A DNA stretch of 64,000 nucleotides from Ignelater luminosus. Lineage: Eukaryota; Arthropoda; Insecta; Coleoptera; Elateridae. Under the pieces are notes generated by a model. The model did no database searches, had not been told where the DNA came from, and saw nothing but the letters and a program-made list of their open reading frames with translations. Positions 1-12,800 of this stretch are shown one piece after another. Both the position numbers and the translations under genes were made by a program. The DNA is taken from positions 53,808-117,807 of the forward strand of contig VTPC01004136.1 of the NCBI GenBank assembly GCA_011009095.1, in the 5' to 3' direction. The first letter of the stretch is position 1; each line of letters begins with the position of its first letter.

Positions 1-2448
1 AAAGCTCTTAGTTCTTGTGAAGTCTCAAGTCCTTGCGGTTGTGGTTTTCTAGAATCCATGTATTTTTATAGATCGTTGAAATCTTGCAGGTTTCTGATCC
101 TTATATTTACTCTTTTCAGGATGCTAAATCTCAGATCCTTGTAGATTTTCAGACTTTTCCGGCCTCCGGACTGAAATTCAGGCTTCATACTGAACAAAAC
201 AATCCCTAAGGAATGTAATTCGTCACCGGTTATCAACTATGTTGTATTCTTTATTTAAAAAACTCATTGTAAGAAACTTATATAATAAAAAATTGTTTTA
301 GAAATAATAGACTATGAATTCTATCTTTGCTTTCCTGTATTACAGAAAACTTACAAATAAAAAAGACCGTCTTTATCCATTACTATAATAATATATGCTA
401 TAAAATTTTTAAATATTTATTTTTCCCTCTGATGGATGAGAATGAAATGTCAAACAAATGTCCAACTGTGTCTATATCATTTGTTAAATGTTACTAGAAA
501 ACGCACTATACCTTATCTCATTTCTATAATTCCAATCCATTTCAAATGTTTAGGGTTTTAGTTGCATGCACTGTTATACCCCAAACTTATTTGTTAGTGT
601 CACTATTTTTAGTTACACATTTCTCACTAGAAAATCCTCTGTCAAACGAATGTCATATATCAAAATGGGGCTAAAATGCAGTAAATTTGTTTTTACGTGC
701 AAATCATTTTGATTACAATTAATATTGAAGTAGTAAACACAAAAAATATTTTTTTAGTCCAAGTAATAAAGAAACAACAAATGGTAACTCCACGAAATGC
801 AAACATTTCTGAAAGACACTCTAACCTCTGATTTTAAATAAAAACATAAATAACAATATTGTCAACATTTCTCAATGAAAAACTCTAGTGTTTAGAAGGT
901 TTTGTTACCAACACAACAACGATTTAACAGGAATTATAGAAATGAGATAAACTGTAGATGCTAGAATGTTTTTAGTATTGGTAGTAATCAATATTCAATC
1001 TCCCGAAAGCGCACGAAAAGAATGCAATGATACGGTAGAGTACAAAAAGCAATCGTTTCTCCTATTCCATCGCATTGCATCGCATGACGTCACTGGATTG
1101 CATTGTATTCCGGCAGAGTTCCACCACTGTTGTAATAAACATAATGTAGTTTTTCAGTTGCGTAGTACTGGGCATGTGATGAAACTACTTAAAAACTTAA
1201 ATATTCCAAATTTATTAATATCACACTTTGAATACGTTAAATCTAACTTACCTCGATTAATTCACAAAAAGCAGATTTTAGTCTTGAAAAAAACTGATCT
1301 TTAAATAGAACTAAATAAACTGTAAAAAACGTAAAACAAAGAGAAAACAAGAAATTACGAAACGTACGCACGCTGATGTAATCTTAGGTTAGAAATGTAT
1401 TCGTGAAGGCGTGTTGCTCCGTACTATGGCCAACGTTAAAAAATAAAATTTCGCGCCACTTTTAAATTAGTGATCACGTGGTTAGTGATTATTTTTGATG
1501 TCCCGGTATAATGTAGAATGTGCTATTAAATAGGCAAGTACTCCGAACAAACTTGCAAATTCTACATTATATTTATGAATACTAAAAGGTAATAACTGAT
1601 GAGAATAAGACAAGAAACAAGATTAATAAATTAAGTTTACAAAAACAGGATATTGTTAAATTACTAATTCATACGGCAATGTAGGGCATAATTTAATAAG
1701 AGGGGACAGTGCCTCCAAGATGTTATAAGAAACTATTTTAAAGACTTGTAAACAACTCCTTTAGAAGTAGATTTACCAAAAAAATTAATATTAGGTACTA
1801 TTAAGTATGCACTATAGGCATTCTACAAAAATAAAGTAATAGACGATGTATCAAGTTGTAATGTGAATCCTTGTGGTTGCATGTTCTTTACAATTAAATT
1901 GGTATAATTTATATATACCTTTTATACAAGATAATCCGTAGACTGTAGCCTTTGTTTGGAGAAGATCCTGCTTGCATAGTTGAAAAAGTATCAATATGGA
2001 TTATCAAAAATGCAGGTACGAATCACATGCAAGATCTAATTTTCTATAAGATTCTGTAAGATTACGAATTTACTTAAAAAAATCAATTCAACTGTTGGGT
2101 AGGTCCAAAATTTAATATTACTATTAATATTGAAAATGTAGCTTTGGCTATATCGAATAGGTTGTAAATAACAAGTTCTTTACTCAGTTCTCTGTAGATG
2201 ATGTTTTTCAAAATCATTTCTTTTCACTTAACTTAAAAATTACCAATGTGTCTTTAAATAATTTTCTTTCCTTAACTACTTTATTATCTACTTTAAATAA
2301 TACTGTGGGATCATGTGGATTTTTCATTATTTGTGGTATTTGTTAAGTTGTACTTTCAGATGTTTGTGCCAGTTTTAGTACCCTTTTTCTAATACGTAAC
2401 CGTCTGATGCATTATTATACTTCACAGATACTTGTAAGATAAACTTGA
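1..2448. other. flank beyond rols; no gene recognised
   Basis: Positions 1-190 carry degenerate repeats of a TC(T/A)GATCCTT-like word (near 22, 91 and 130). Around 960-1480 the sequence is somewhat richer in GC and contains a perfect TGACGTCA (1085-1092) and a CACGTG (about 1474-1479). A 112-codon open frame at 966-1304 has no recognisable protein features. The rest is A+T-rich. Confidence 0.5.
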
Positions 2449-2488
2449 AATAAAACAAAGCTGTTTTTTTTTAATTCAATACTTTATT
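2449..2488. terminator. facing poly(A) signals
   Basis: Minus-strand AATAAA (2488-2483) suits the 3' end of rols. Plus-strand AATAAA (2449-2454), followed by a T-run at 2464-2472, suits a transcript arriving from the left. The plus-strand transcript is hypothetical: I see no coding gene for it in 1-2448. Confidence 0.4.
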
Positions 2489-3562
2489 TGCATATACTTT
2501 CTCCATAAGTTTAAAACTCAAATTAAGCAGGTAGCACCTTTTATAATTTTCTTTTTTTTAAACCACTAACATAATATTTTTGTGACATTAAAACAAAATT
2601 ATTAGGTATTCAATAAACCACACATATTTTTTTCACAGTTTTACTGCTAAAACAAATAAATAAATAAAAACAAATACTGTATTTCATAAAATTATTTTTT
2701 AGATTAAAACGTACTTGGCAAGACAATTTTGCTTTATTCACAACTACTAACAATTTCATGCTTTGTCAAACATCATTTTCTTTGAAACCTACTACATAAA
2801 GGTACGTAAAATGGCATAAACTGTTATTCATTCAAAAGCACCAAGATATGCTTGACGTAAACAGTTCACGCCATAATGGCAGTGCATAAACTGAAACTCA
2901 AAATTTTATATAAACAGAAATCTTTATCCATTCTTAAATACGTTATTATAGTTAAATTAATGTAAATCACAACCATTTTTGTTAACAAGTTATGTTTCAT
3001 ATTTTAACTCTGATTAGATATACCTCTTCCTAAATAAATGTTAAGTCACTGTTGTCAGATCTAGAATACTTCTGTTAACAAGAATGATTCCGATTAAGAT
3101 ATTTAAAAAAAAGTAAAACTGTATAAAATTAATTTATTCCATTCTTATAAAAAAATATTACTGCTAAAACTGTCACAACAAAAAAATCACTTATTATAAG
3201 AAAAAATGAGAGTATGTGTTTAACTATTAAACTAAGATTTACCAACTAAAGAAATAACTAACTATATTAAATAAACAACAAAATAGTGCAAATGGATGTT
3301 TCATCCATGGGAATGATGAGAAAACAAATTTAAACAGCTGAAATAAATTAGTTCAAAGTTATATACACCCTAAAAATAGCTATATTCACAAAATAATAAT
3401 AATTTTTGAATAATCAGTCTCTAAAGGCACACAGATTGCATTGTTTCGGTTATAAAAAAATTTATTTTGCCACTACTATAACATACATGATTAATTATTG
3501 AAAATATGTTTATAGTGACCTATAACAATCATAATAATATAATAATCTAAGTAATTGCTTCT
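2466..3562 (-). other. rols: rols 3' UTR (inferred)
   Basis: About 1.1 kb of very A+T-rich sequence between the stop codon and a minus-strand AATAAA at 2488-2483 that is followed by U-rich sequence. No coding signal on either strand. Other AATAAA-like hexamers occur in it, so shorter transcripts are possible; the end point is inferred. Confidence 0.5.
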
Positions 3563-3847
3563 TTACTCATGTAATGTATCAACAGATATTGCGAAATCAC
3601 GATGATAATTGGACATTCTTGCTGGTGCACTCATTTTATTATTAATTTCATCTCTTAAATAAGTTAGTACTTTTCTTACTTCTGAGTTTTGTGGTGGAGC
3701 TAACCTTAATGCTTCTCTAACATCAGCTAAAGCATTTTCAAATAGTTTCAAGTCTAATCGAGCTTTTGCTCTTGCATAATATGCTTCATATGATTCTGGT
3801 TTTACGTTTAATACTTGATTTGCTAATTCAATGGCTTCATCTGTTTC
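3563..3847 (-). CDS. rols: rols terminal exon, last TPR and stop
   Basis: Acceptor TTCTTACAG precedes 3847, in phase 0. It reads ETDEAIELANQVLNVKPESY then EAYYARAKARLDLKLFENAL, so TPR 2 is completed at exactly the family spacing and TPR 3 follows. The frame stops at 3563-3565 after DFAISVDTLHE. This is only about 30 residues beyond the last TPR, so the long low-complexity tail and PDZ-binding end of vertebrate TANCs are absent in this isoform. Confidence 0.92.
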   Translation of the reverse strand, partial: ETDEAIELANQVLNVKPESYEAYYARAKARLDLKLFENALADVREALRLAPPQNSEVRKVLTYLRDEINNKMSAPARMSNYHRDFAISVDTLHE

Positions 3848-6800
3848 CTGTAAGAAAAAGATATTGAACAATCTGCTAAGAATAAATCACAGTTATAAAT
3901 TTATGCAAGATGCAAACGACTTTATACTTCAAAAATTATTATAGTAGTTATGATTTCAGATTCGTACTTTTATTCTACACTGTAACATATTTATAGTTCA
4001 GTTTTGAAATTGTTGGCAATAACTCATACTATATGTTAAACATGTCACTGACTGGTAGTGACATATTACAGTTCCTGGTCATATTATTAGTCACAACCTA
4101 GTTTTCTATTTAATTCATTTGTAGAATGGTATGCATGAAGCTTTTTAAAACTGTGAGAGCATTTTTTAGCTAAAATTTTTATAACTGTTTCCTGGATAAA
4201 GTTTTATTTTTTTTAGTTTGCCCTTATCAAGATACATGATATTCTCAGAACTGGTTTTGAGACTCTAATTCCAATTACAGTACTATAAAAAAAAATCTTA
4301 GTGGTTCCAATTTTGATACTTTCAGGAACCGCAAAAAAACAGTTATGGATTGCAGTTCTAACATTTCTCAGACTCATTATTGGTTTGCTGATTTCAATAC
4401 TAAGGACCTTTTTGGAACTGTTATTTCATACATTCAGTTTTTCTAGTAACTAATGCCATGAAGGTAAAACTTTTTTGATTCATAGTGACACTTTCAAAGT
4501 TTGATTATATTGGAAATTATTGGTTTAACTAGGAAGTTAATGTTTAAGTATAACCAAATTTATTAAATACAATGATTTTACGTTCGCTTATGCTACATTA
4601 TGATCTAAAATAATGGACTTATAGTCCTTTGGTTTCAGTGTCTTTAAAAACAATACGATTGTCTCCATTAGCCTATATGTTCTATTCAAGTGACTATTAT
4701 TGTCCCAACTTGTGTCAACAATTATTTATAGAATGTCTAATAACAAATAAATTTAGAATATGTGTATAAATTAATAGGTTTTAGAACCGACATAAATAAT
4801 TTGATTCCGTTTCCGATTCCGATTCTGATACTGACTTGGGAGTTAATAAATTTTATTTTAGTGTTTTCAATGTGGATTTTTGGTTTTTGTTTTCAATTCT
4901 GATTATGCTCCCTAAATTTATTATTGATTCCATTTCTGATTTGGCTTCTCTCAGATTCTGATTCCAACCTTGTTTGTAAAGTATCTCGAAAGCAACATAA
5001 CCTATTAAGATGGAATTTTCTGTATAAAGTATTACTATAAAGTGACTACTACTTTATAAATTTTTACAATTGATAGTCTTGCCAGAGGCAGAGCTGAGGA
5101 AGAGGATAAACAGACTTCTTTAAGTGGCAGATGGTGGGTAACTCGCAAACCAAACTCAATACATGATGTGCTCAAGTGAGTATAAATAATTTTCAAAATG
5201 ACTAAATTATTTGATTTTCAAACCATGTACCATCTGTTGTTTAAAGAAGTCTGTTTATCCCCTCCCTTAGCCCACTACCTAAAAAATATCCTCGACAGTT
5301 TTAAAAAGCTTTGTGCTTGCTATTCTACAAATGAATTAAATAGAAAACTAGGTTGTGGGTAATAATATGACCAGGGACTGTATTACTAGTTCATCAGTAA
5401 CATCACTAATACACTGCAGTTTATTGAAGTAGCACTTGTTGAGCAATAGTGAACATTGTTAGTGAACTATTCACATAACTCAAATGAAATGTTCAAACTT
5501 AATCAGTTAACTGAATAAATTAGACAAATGCAACATGCAAGATATAGCTTCTAGGTAATTTAATTTTTATTTGTCATAATTTTCATATAATTTATAAGAC
5601 AGTGTAGAAAATTATAAGTTAAAGTGTGGGCTAAAAGTACTTGGAATGTTTTGTGTATTCTGTAGTTATGTTCTAAAACTATTCATTTCATCTGAATTGC
5701 GTTATAAATGCCATTTTGCTTATGTTCTGTGTTAAAATTTTGTAAAAGTGTTTAACAGTTATGGAAAAAAAAGCATCTTTGCAAAAACCTGTGTATGATA
5801 AGGTTGGGTGCAAAGATGAAAAAAGTTGCATCATGATGATGAGCAATACCACCTTACACTGTCAAAGAGTAACATTAGTGGAAATAATGATTTTTACACA
5901 ACTAATCCAAAAAGCATTTCATAAGTTCATAATAAGTTCAAGTGTAAAGCAAAATTTGAAAAAAAAGTCTTTGGTTGACTCTATCCAAGAAAAGAGTTTC
6001 AACACTGGCTATTATAGAGACTCATCAGCTTCTGCCATCACTGCTGGTATTTATCAATGACAGTATCTTCCAATTTTAGTAATCATTAAGATAATAACTA
6101 TGTATTGTAGCTGGGTCTTACTACTTTACATTTTGCCAAAAGCACCCAGGAGTGGTTGAGACAAAGAAACATAAAATTCCTACCAAGGAGTGTTAACCCA
6201 CAAAATCTACCAAAAGTCAGACCATTTAAAGAGTTTTGGGCACTATTGCCTAGAGAAGCTCATAATGACTGCTGAGAAGCAAAATCAGTTAAACAACTCA
6301 ATCTTAGAATAAAAAAAATAAGGAATTTGATGTAAGTGTTGTCCTGGCCATGATATGCATGGTCAGAAATAGCCTTTGGCAAGTAGAAGAGAGGATCATT
6401 CTCAATTTTATAATTCATTGTAATTATTAATAAATTATGATATTTTTATAAATAAATAACAAATGATTTGTAATATGGAATATATTTGTTCAATTGTGCT
6501 TTAAGTCACTTTCTAAATACTTTTAGTCGATACTTTAAGTGTCCAGAAATGAAAGGAGTCAGTCTAAGAGAAAAAAAATGAAATTTGAAAAGTTGTTACA
6601 GTAGTCGAGTGTAGAATTACAAAACCATTTTTATTAGTTGTTTGAACTTTGTTAGTGCAAAAAATATATGTAAACTGACCCAGTGAATTTAGAACCACAG
6701 ATGGTAAAATCTTAAACCAATTAGGCCAAGTACAGTTATGATCTCAGTATGGTAGTCATCAGATTATAGTAAAGGAAAACCTCCAAGTTTTGCATGAAAA

Positions 6801-9800
6801 ATATTAAAAACTATTTTTGTATTAAAATCTTAAAAAACTTACATTCATTTTTCTTTTACATCTCGACTGATTGAGCAGAAAGTTAATTTTCAGTTGATGA
6901 AAAGCTGGATTATGATCTCCCTGGTCATCAGTGGGAAACTTCTTTAGAGCATATTGGTAACGATGGGCTGCCTCTCTCAACCGACTCTTTCGGTACAATA
7001 CATTGCCATCTTCCAACAGTTTGTTGAGGAGGATAAGCCTGAAACAAAAAAATTTGATAATGTTTTTCTTGGAAGCTTTTATATAGTGATGTTATTACAT
7101 TATTTCGGGTTTGCCTGCAGCCATTGCCCACGTTGCCGGCCCTAATTTGGCGCCTTTTTTCAAGAAACAATGTACAACTTGGATATTTCTACATCCAATT
7201 GCTCTATCGAGAGGTCTCATACCATTTATATCAACATGTTCAATTTGAGCTCCTCTTTCTAAAAGCATTGGTACAATTGCTGGACTACCTTGGAATGCTG
7301 CTAAATCAAGGGGAGTTCTTCCTGTTTTATCAGTATGATTTAAATTGGCGCCCCTATCTAACAAAGTTTGACATGCTTGAAGTTTACCTCTTAGACATGA
7401 CCAACACAAAGATGTTAATCCTTCTCGATCTTGCTTTTCTATTGCTGCTCCTACAATAAAAAACATAAATTTAACATCAATATGGTATATTATCTAACTT
7501 TTTTATACCTTTATCTAGTAATAATTCTATCAACCCAACATGACCTTCAGAAGCAGCTAACATCAATGGAGTACGACCTACACTATCACATTGTTCTAAT
7601 GCAGCATGATTTTGTATCAACTTTTCTGCAATAGCCCAATGTCCTTCTTTAACAGATAATAAGAGAGGTGACATTTCTTTTTTGTTTGTCACTGATATAT
7701 TTGCACCTCGATTGATAAGAGCAGTACATACTCCATGACATCCATTTGTAGCAGCAATTGTTAAAGCAGTTTCACCAGTTAGATTGTCAGGTTTATCAAC
7801 ATTGACCTCTGCCATATCCAGTAAATATTCAACAATTTCAGTATGTCCTTGACTAGCAGCAGCTATAAGAGCTTGTTGAGCTGCTTCTGTAAGCTCAACA
7901 TCTTCAGAATTTTTAACTACCCAGTCGCATGCCAAAAGATAGCCCACAACATTTAAGAAACCATTTCTAGCAGCATGAACTAGTGCACATTGACCTGCAG
8001 TGTCAGTGTGTCCAGGACTTGCACCAGCTGCAATTAGTTGTCGTACTACATCACAATGTCCTTTTGCTGATGCTAAAGATAAAGCTGTTGATCCTTGACT
8101 ATTTGTTAATTCTACATCTGCACCAAACTCAAGAAGCAGTGAAACCATAGGTACAATGCCTTCACATGCATACATACAAAGAATAGGGGCATTTCCTAGA
8201 TAATCTGTGATATAATTAGGAGATGCGCCAGCAAGTAAAAATAATCGAGAAACTTTAACATTGGGACTGTAAATGTTGCGTAAATTACATATAGCTGCAG
8301 AAACATTAGCAGAACTTTCTGCTACCCAATGTGCTTGAAGTTCTCTTGATGAAATAGTTGAAAAGGTCATATTTCTGTATACATGAGCTTTTAAAATGTG
8401 ATGTCCTAATTCTAATGATTTTTCTGGATCTAAAGGTGCTTGTACTCTTGATAAACGAAATGCAATTCCAGAATGGCCTGATCTTAAATCGCACAAAAAT
8501 TTTGTACTTTCATTTTCATCCCGACGTATTAACCACTCTCTAAATGATGGATGGAAGAACATGTATGTATTATCCAATCGCTTAACAAGAAAACCTGATA
8601 AAAGTTTAAATCTTTGAAGGAACTCATCCCAAGGAAGAAACCTATCCACTAATAAAGAATTTACGGAGTAATAAATTTCTACAAGTGTAAGAGGATATAA
8701 AGCTGCTAGGCAGACACTTAATATATGAGTTACTTTATCAAAGGAACGAACAGTGGGAAACCTAAGATTAAAATGTAGTAAATAAATCTGAGCTAAATTA
8801 ACTGGAAGAACTTTATAACCAGAGGACTTAGCAACTAAATGCCCTCGTTCCAATAAATCTAATGTGAGTTTGGTAAAAAGAAATGATCCCTGACTTAAAT
8901 GCAATAAATGCTGGGAAAATTTATGTTGGGCAATATTTCCACTTTCAAGTTTTCCAGAGGTGGAAGAAGTGATGTTACTTTGAATGCTAGGACTGTTTTG
9001 TAATCTAAAGTTGATGTAATCTAGCATATCCTTCTGCACATTTTCATTATTTATTTTATCCAAACCTATTCTTGTATATGGTAGTTGTTTAGTGATATCT
9101 TGTAACTGTGTTCGTACAGTTGCAACAACTTTTAACCATGAGGGAAAACTAGGCATGTGTTTTACAAGGAATGAAGTAATTGTATCACCATGATCAGGTC
9201 TGTGGTATTCAGCATCACACAATGCATCGATTAGAATAACACAGTTTTGACTGTCTATCTTACCAATTCGTCTTAAACTAGCTAGTGGTTCTAGAATTCC
9301 TCTATTTAATGCAAGATCTGGATTTGCAATGCATTCTTTTAAAGACACCATACCTTGCAAATGTGGTTCATTTAGTAAGTAATCTCGATAGGCAAGGAGC
9401 TGTGGTGCTTGGCATAACTGTGCGGCAAGAGAATGAATGAAATCAGGTACTAAACAAGTATTATTGTTATCAGCTTGACAAAAATGATAACCAACGATAT
9501 TAGCTGAAAGATGTTTAATTCTTTCAGACACGAGATCAATTTGATAATAAATACTTTGAGGACTAAGAGAGCGATCTGGAGAATGAATAGCCTGACTTTT
9601 CGATTGATATGCTGGTTCTTTCCTTCGACCAAAACAACTATATTCTACTAATTGAAGAATGAGAGCTGTTTTGCCAGTTCCAGGATTTCCAGTCAATAAA
9701 ACTCCTGGACTAGAAGATCCTAGAAAAGTAATTTGTTTTAGAAAGACAATAAAAAAGAAAGACATAATAGTAAATCTTACCAACAATATCTTCAATTTCT

Positions 9801-12800
9801 TTAATAAGCCAGTGACGTCCTAAAAAGAGTGGATCAGGTTCTTGTAATGGAACTTCAAAGAATAGTGGTTTTAAAGTTAACTGAGGTGTTCTATATTGAG
9901 CAAAGCGTATCTTTGGGTCAATTGGTCCTTTTATTGTACCAGTTCGAGCTGATCTTCTTATACATGTTCGTCTTGAATGGAAAGCACCTAGGTCTTCTGC
10001 TTGGGCTGGTTGTGTTGCTAAAAATACAAATAGAATGGTTAATTACTAATAAAATACGATATAAGATATATACTAACCAGTTACACTGTGTCTTCTACTA
10101 ACAGGACTGGAACTACAATTACTTTGTCCTGACATAGACATGGACATAAGTGATCCTACACTTTCAGAACTGGGGTTATTTCGATGTTGGTCTTCTGAAC
10201 TTCCAGTAAGTGTAGAAACAGGGCTGGTATTTGTTGAAACCATTGTTGTATTATCATAACTTACTAATGAAGAGCATGATTCATGTGAATTTCGAGATGG
10301 TTGTCTTCGAGATCTTCGAGCTTCATCTCCTAATAGTAATCCTAGTCGCATATACATACTATCATTTTCAGATGATTTCTTTGTTGTTATTGGTTTTATG
10401 GTTCCACCTTCATCATCTGTAATTATTTTAATGCTATTTAATGAAAGTTTAGATAACATTACTATAATTTTAATTAAAAAAAAGATGCAATTTATTAGTG
10501 CCACAACAAAACAAAGAGCTGTGCTATACATAACGGTGCAAAAATTACTAAATAAAATAACGCTTTAAATGAAAATAAAAAAGGAAATTGCATTCTGGTA
10601 ATTTGCATTTAAAATTCAAAGTAATGAACAGTGTAGTTATAGCATGCAAAACTGTTTGTATTTTCAGTTTACTATTAGTTCATTTTATCTGGACAATTAA
10701 AATAGAATAATGTAGATGTATTAACAGTTTTAATTAGAATTCCGGTTGAAAGATCAATTAAAGTGTATAAAATATCTTGAGCAAGTTCTGAATAATTGAA
10801 GCTTCGCTGATTACTATTATACAAAAACTGGATATCAACTTGAAAACAGTTAAAACTAGTATCGCAAGAAGTTTAACATGACTAGTAAAACTAGCATCCT
10901 TTTTAAAATAGTATATGCAACTGCTAATTATACATAAATCTTACATAAAGTCTTTTGAAGTTATAAATATTTTATTTTATTAATAATAAAACTCCAGGAG
11001 AAATAGTCGAAGTGTTTCTAAATCATGCAATAAAATTAAATCAAACAAGCATGTACTAAAAAGAAAGGAAAATAAAAACGCAGAAAACAAACTCGTGCCT
11101 GGTGTAACGAGTTGACTGAGTCCCGTATTTGCAGTAGAACTACCTGCAGACCATAATGAACGAATTTTTCCTAAAACTACACTGGGCCAATGTCGATTTT
11201 CATTGGAGGTTGCTGAAGAAGTCATGGAAGCTGCAGGAATACATACATAATGATATAAATTTCAAGGCATTTCAAAGCATTATTTATCAGGAAGCCTTTA
11301 GTACCTTTGATAAATATAATTATGAATATTTAAATATTATTTTTAAAAAGGGGGAATTCTATGATATACAAGAGCTATCTAAACATATCATTAAATAAAT
11401 AAAAATATCTTCCATCTTCAGGAGTTGGCACCAACGTTGACGCGACAGTCTTGTATTTTTCCAGCCTACACTAATGTCGCGCCGTTTGTACCCACGATAG
11501 CAAACGGATATTGCACTAACCCACGTATAACGCCCCCCAATAATATTCAAGTCTTTGAAACACGCAATTATAAAATGCACTTAAAAATTATTTTAATAAT
11601 ACCTGATAATGCAGAATCGCCAACGGCTTGCCTAGCGGCTCTTTGTGCAAAGGGACTTCTTAGCGCCTTCGGACTTAAAAAAAATTTCCTCCGCGACTGT
11701 GGAGGTGTAGGACAACTTTGCGTCATTACGCCTTGATCCACGCGACTTCTTGGATTCGTGGGGCGAGTTTTCGGAAGCTTTTCGGGATGGCCCAATTCCC
11801 CGCCGGAAGATGTTAAGTCCTGGCGGCTCTGAAAGAAAAATTATGCGTTTATAAAGAAGCCTTTAAAGAAGACAGGAAGAGTAGTATGTAATTTATTAAA
11901 TAATGTTCAGTAATTACGGCACATAGAAAGAATGAATTTGTTTTATTGAGTTATGCAGGGAAGCGTGGTTGGTTTATTATATGTGATTCAATTGACAGTG
12001 CGATAAGAAGCATATCCTTTTCTGACGGTAGAAATTGATCTTTTCACATTTTAATATTTTTGCATTGAAATTAAATGATTATTATTATCAGTTACTGTTT
12101 ATAAATCAAACATTATTAATTGATAACACAGATTAAATCAATCTGTAACAAAAAGCAATGCTAAATTTTATGGTACATTGAGCTCGTGAAATCAAATTTT
12201 GTTTGCTCCAGCTCCTTTCTGTTAAAAATTTGATACATCCTAAAAGTTAAAAGTAGATAATATAACCTAATACACATTTTAGCTCATATCTAAAAGCGGA
12301 AGCGAATTTAAGTTAGAAGTGATGAAATAAAAAGTTACGTCATCTAATTATACATATGTATATAGTATTACAAGTTATTCCATCCATTAATATTAAAAAA
12401 TGCCCCAAATATCCTTCCTTATCTCAAAACATTATTTTTTNNNNNNNNNNNNNNNNNNNNNNNNNNNNNNNNNNNNNNNNNNNNNNNNNNNNNNNNNNNN
12501 NNNNNNNNNNNNNNNNNNNNNNNNNNNNNNNNNNNNNNNNNNNNNNNNNNNNNNNNNNNNNNNNNNNNNNNNNNNNNNNNNNNNNNNNNNNNNNNNNNNN
12601 NNNNNNNNNNNNNNNNNNNNNNNNNNNNNNNNNNNNNNNNNNNNNNNNNNNNNNNNNNNNNNNNNNNNNNNNNNNNNNNNNNNNNNNNNNNNNNNNNNNN
12701 NNNNNNNNNNNNNNNNNNNNNNNNNNNNNNNNNNNNNNNNNNNNNNNNNNNNNNNNNNNNNNNNNNNNNNNNNNNNNNNNNNNNNNNNNNNNNNNNNNNN

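Noticed and set aside
966..1304. 112-codon plus-strand open frame
   Set aside because: No known motif, no splice context; composition like random A+T-rich DNA. The region is kept only as a possible regulatory patch.
7124..7459. Plus-strand 111-codon frame
   Set aside because: Antisense to the ankyrin exon 7099-7450.
11425..11736. Plus-strand 103-codon frame
   Set aside because: Antisense to the rols exon at 11603-11828; a shadow of its composition.
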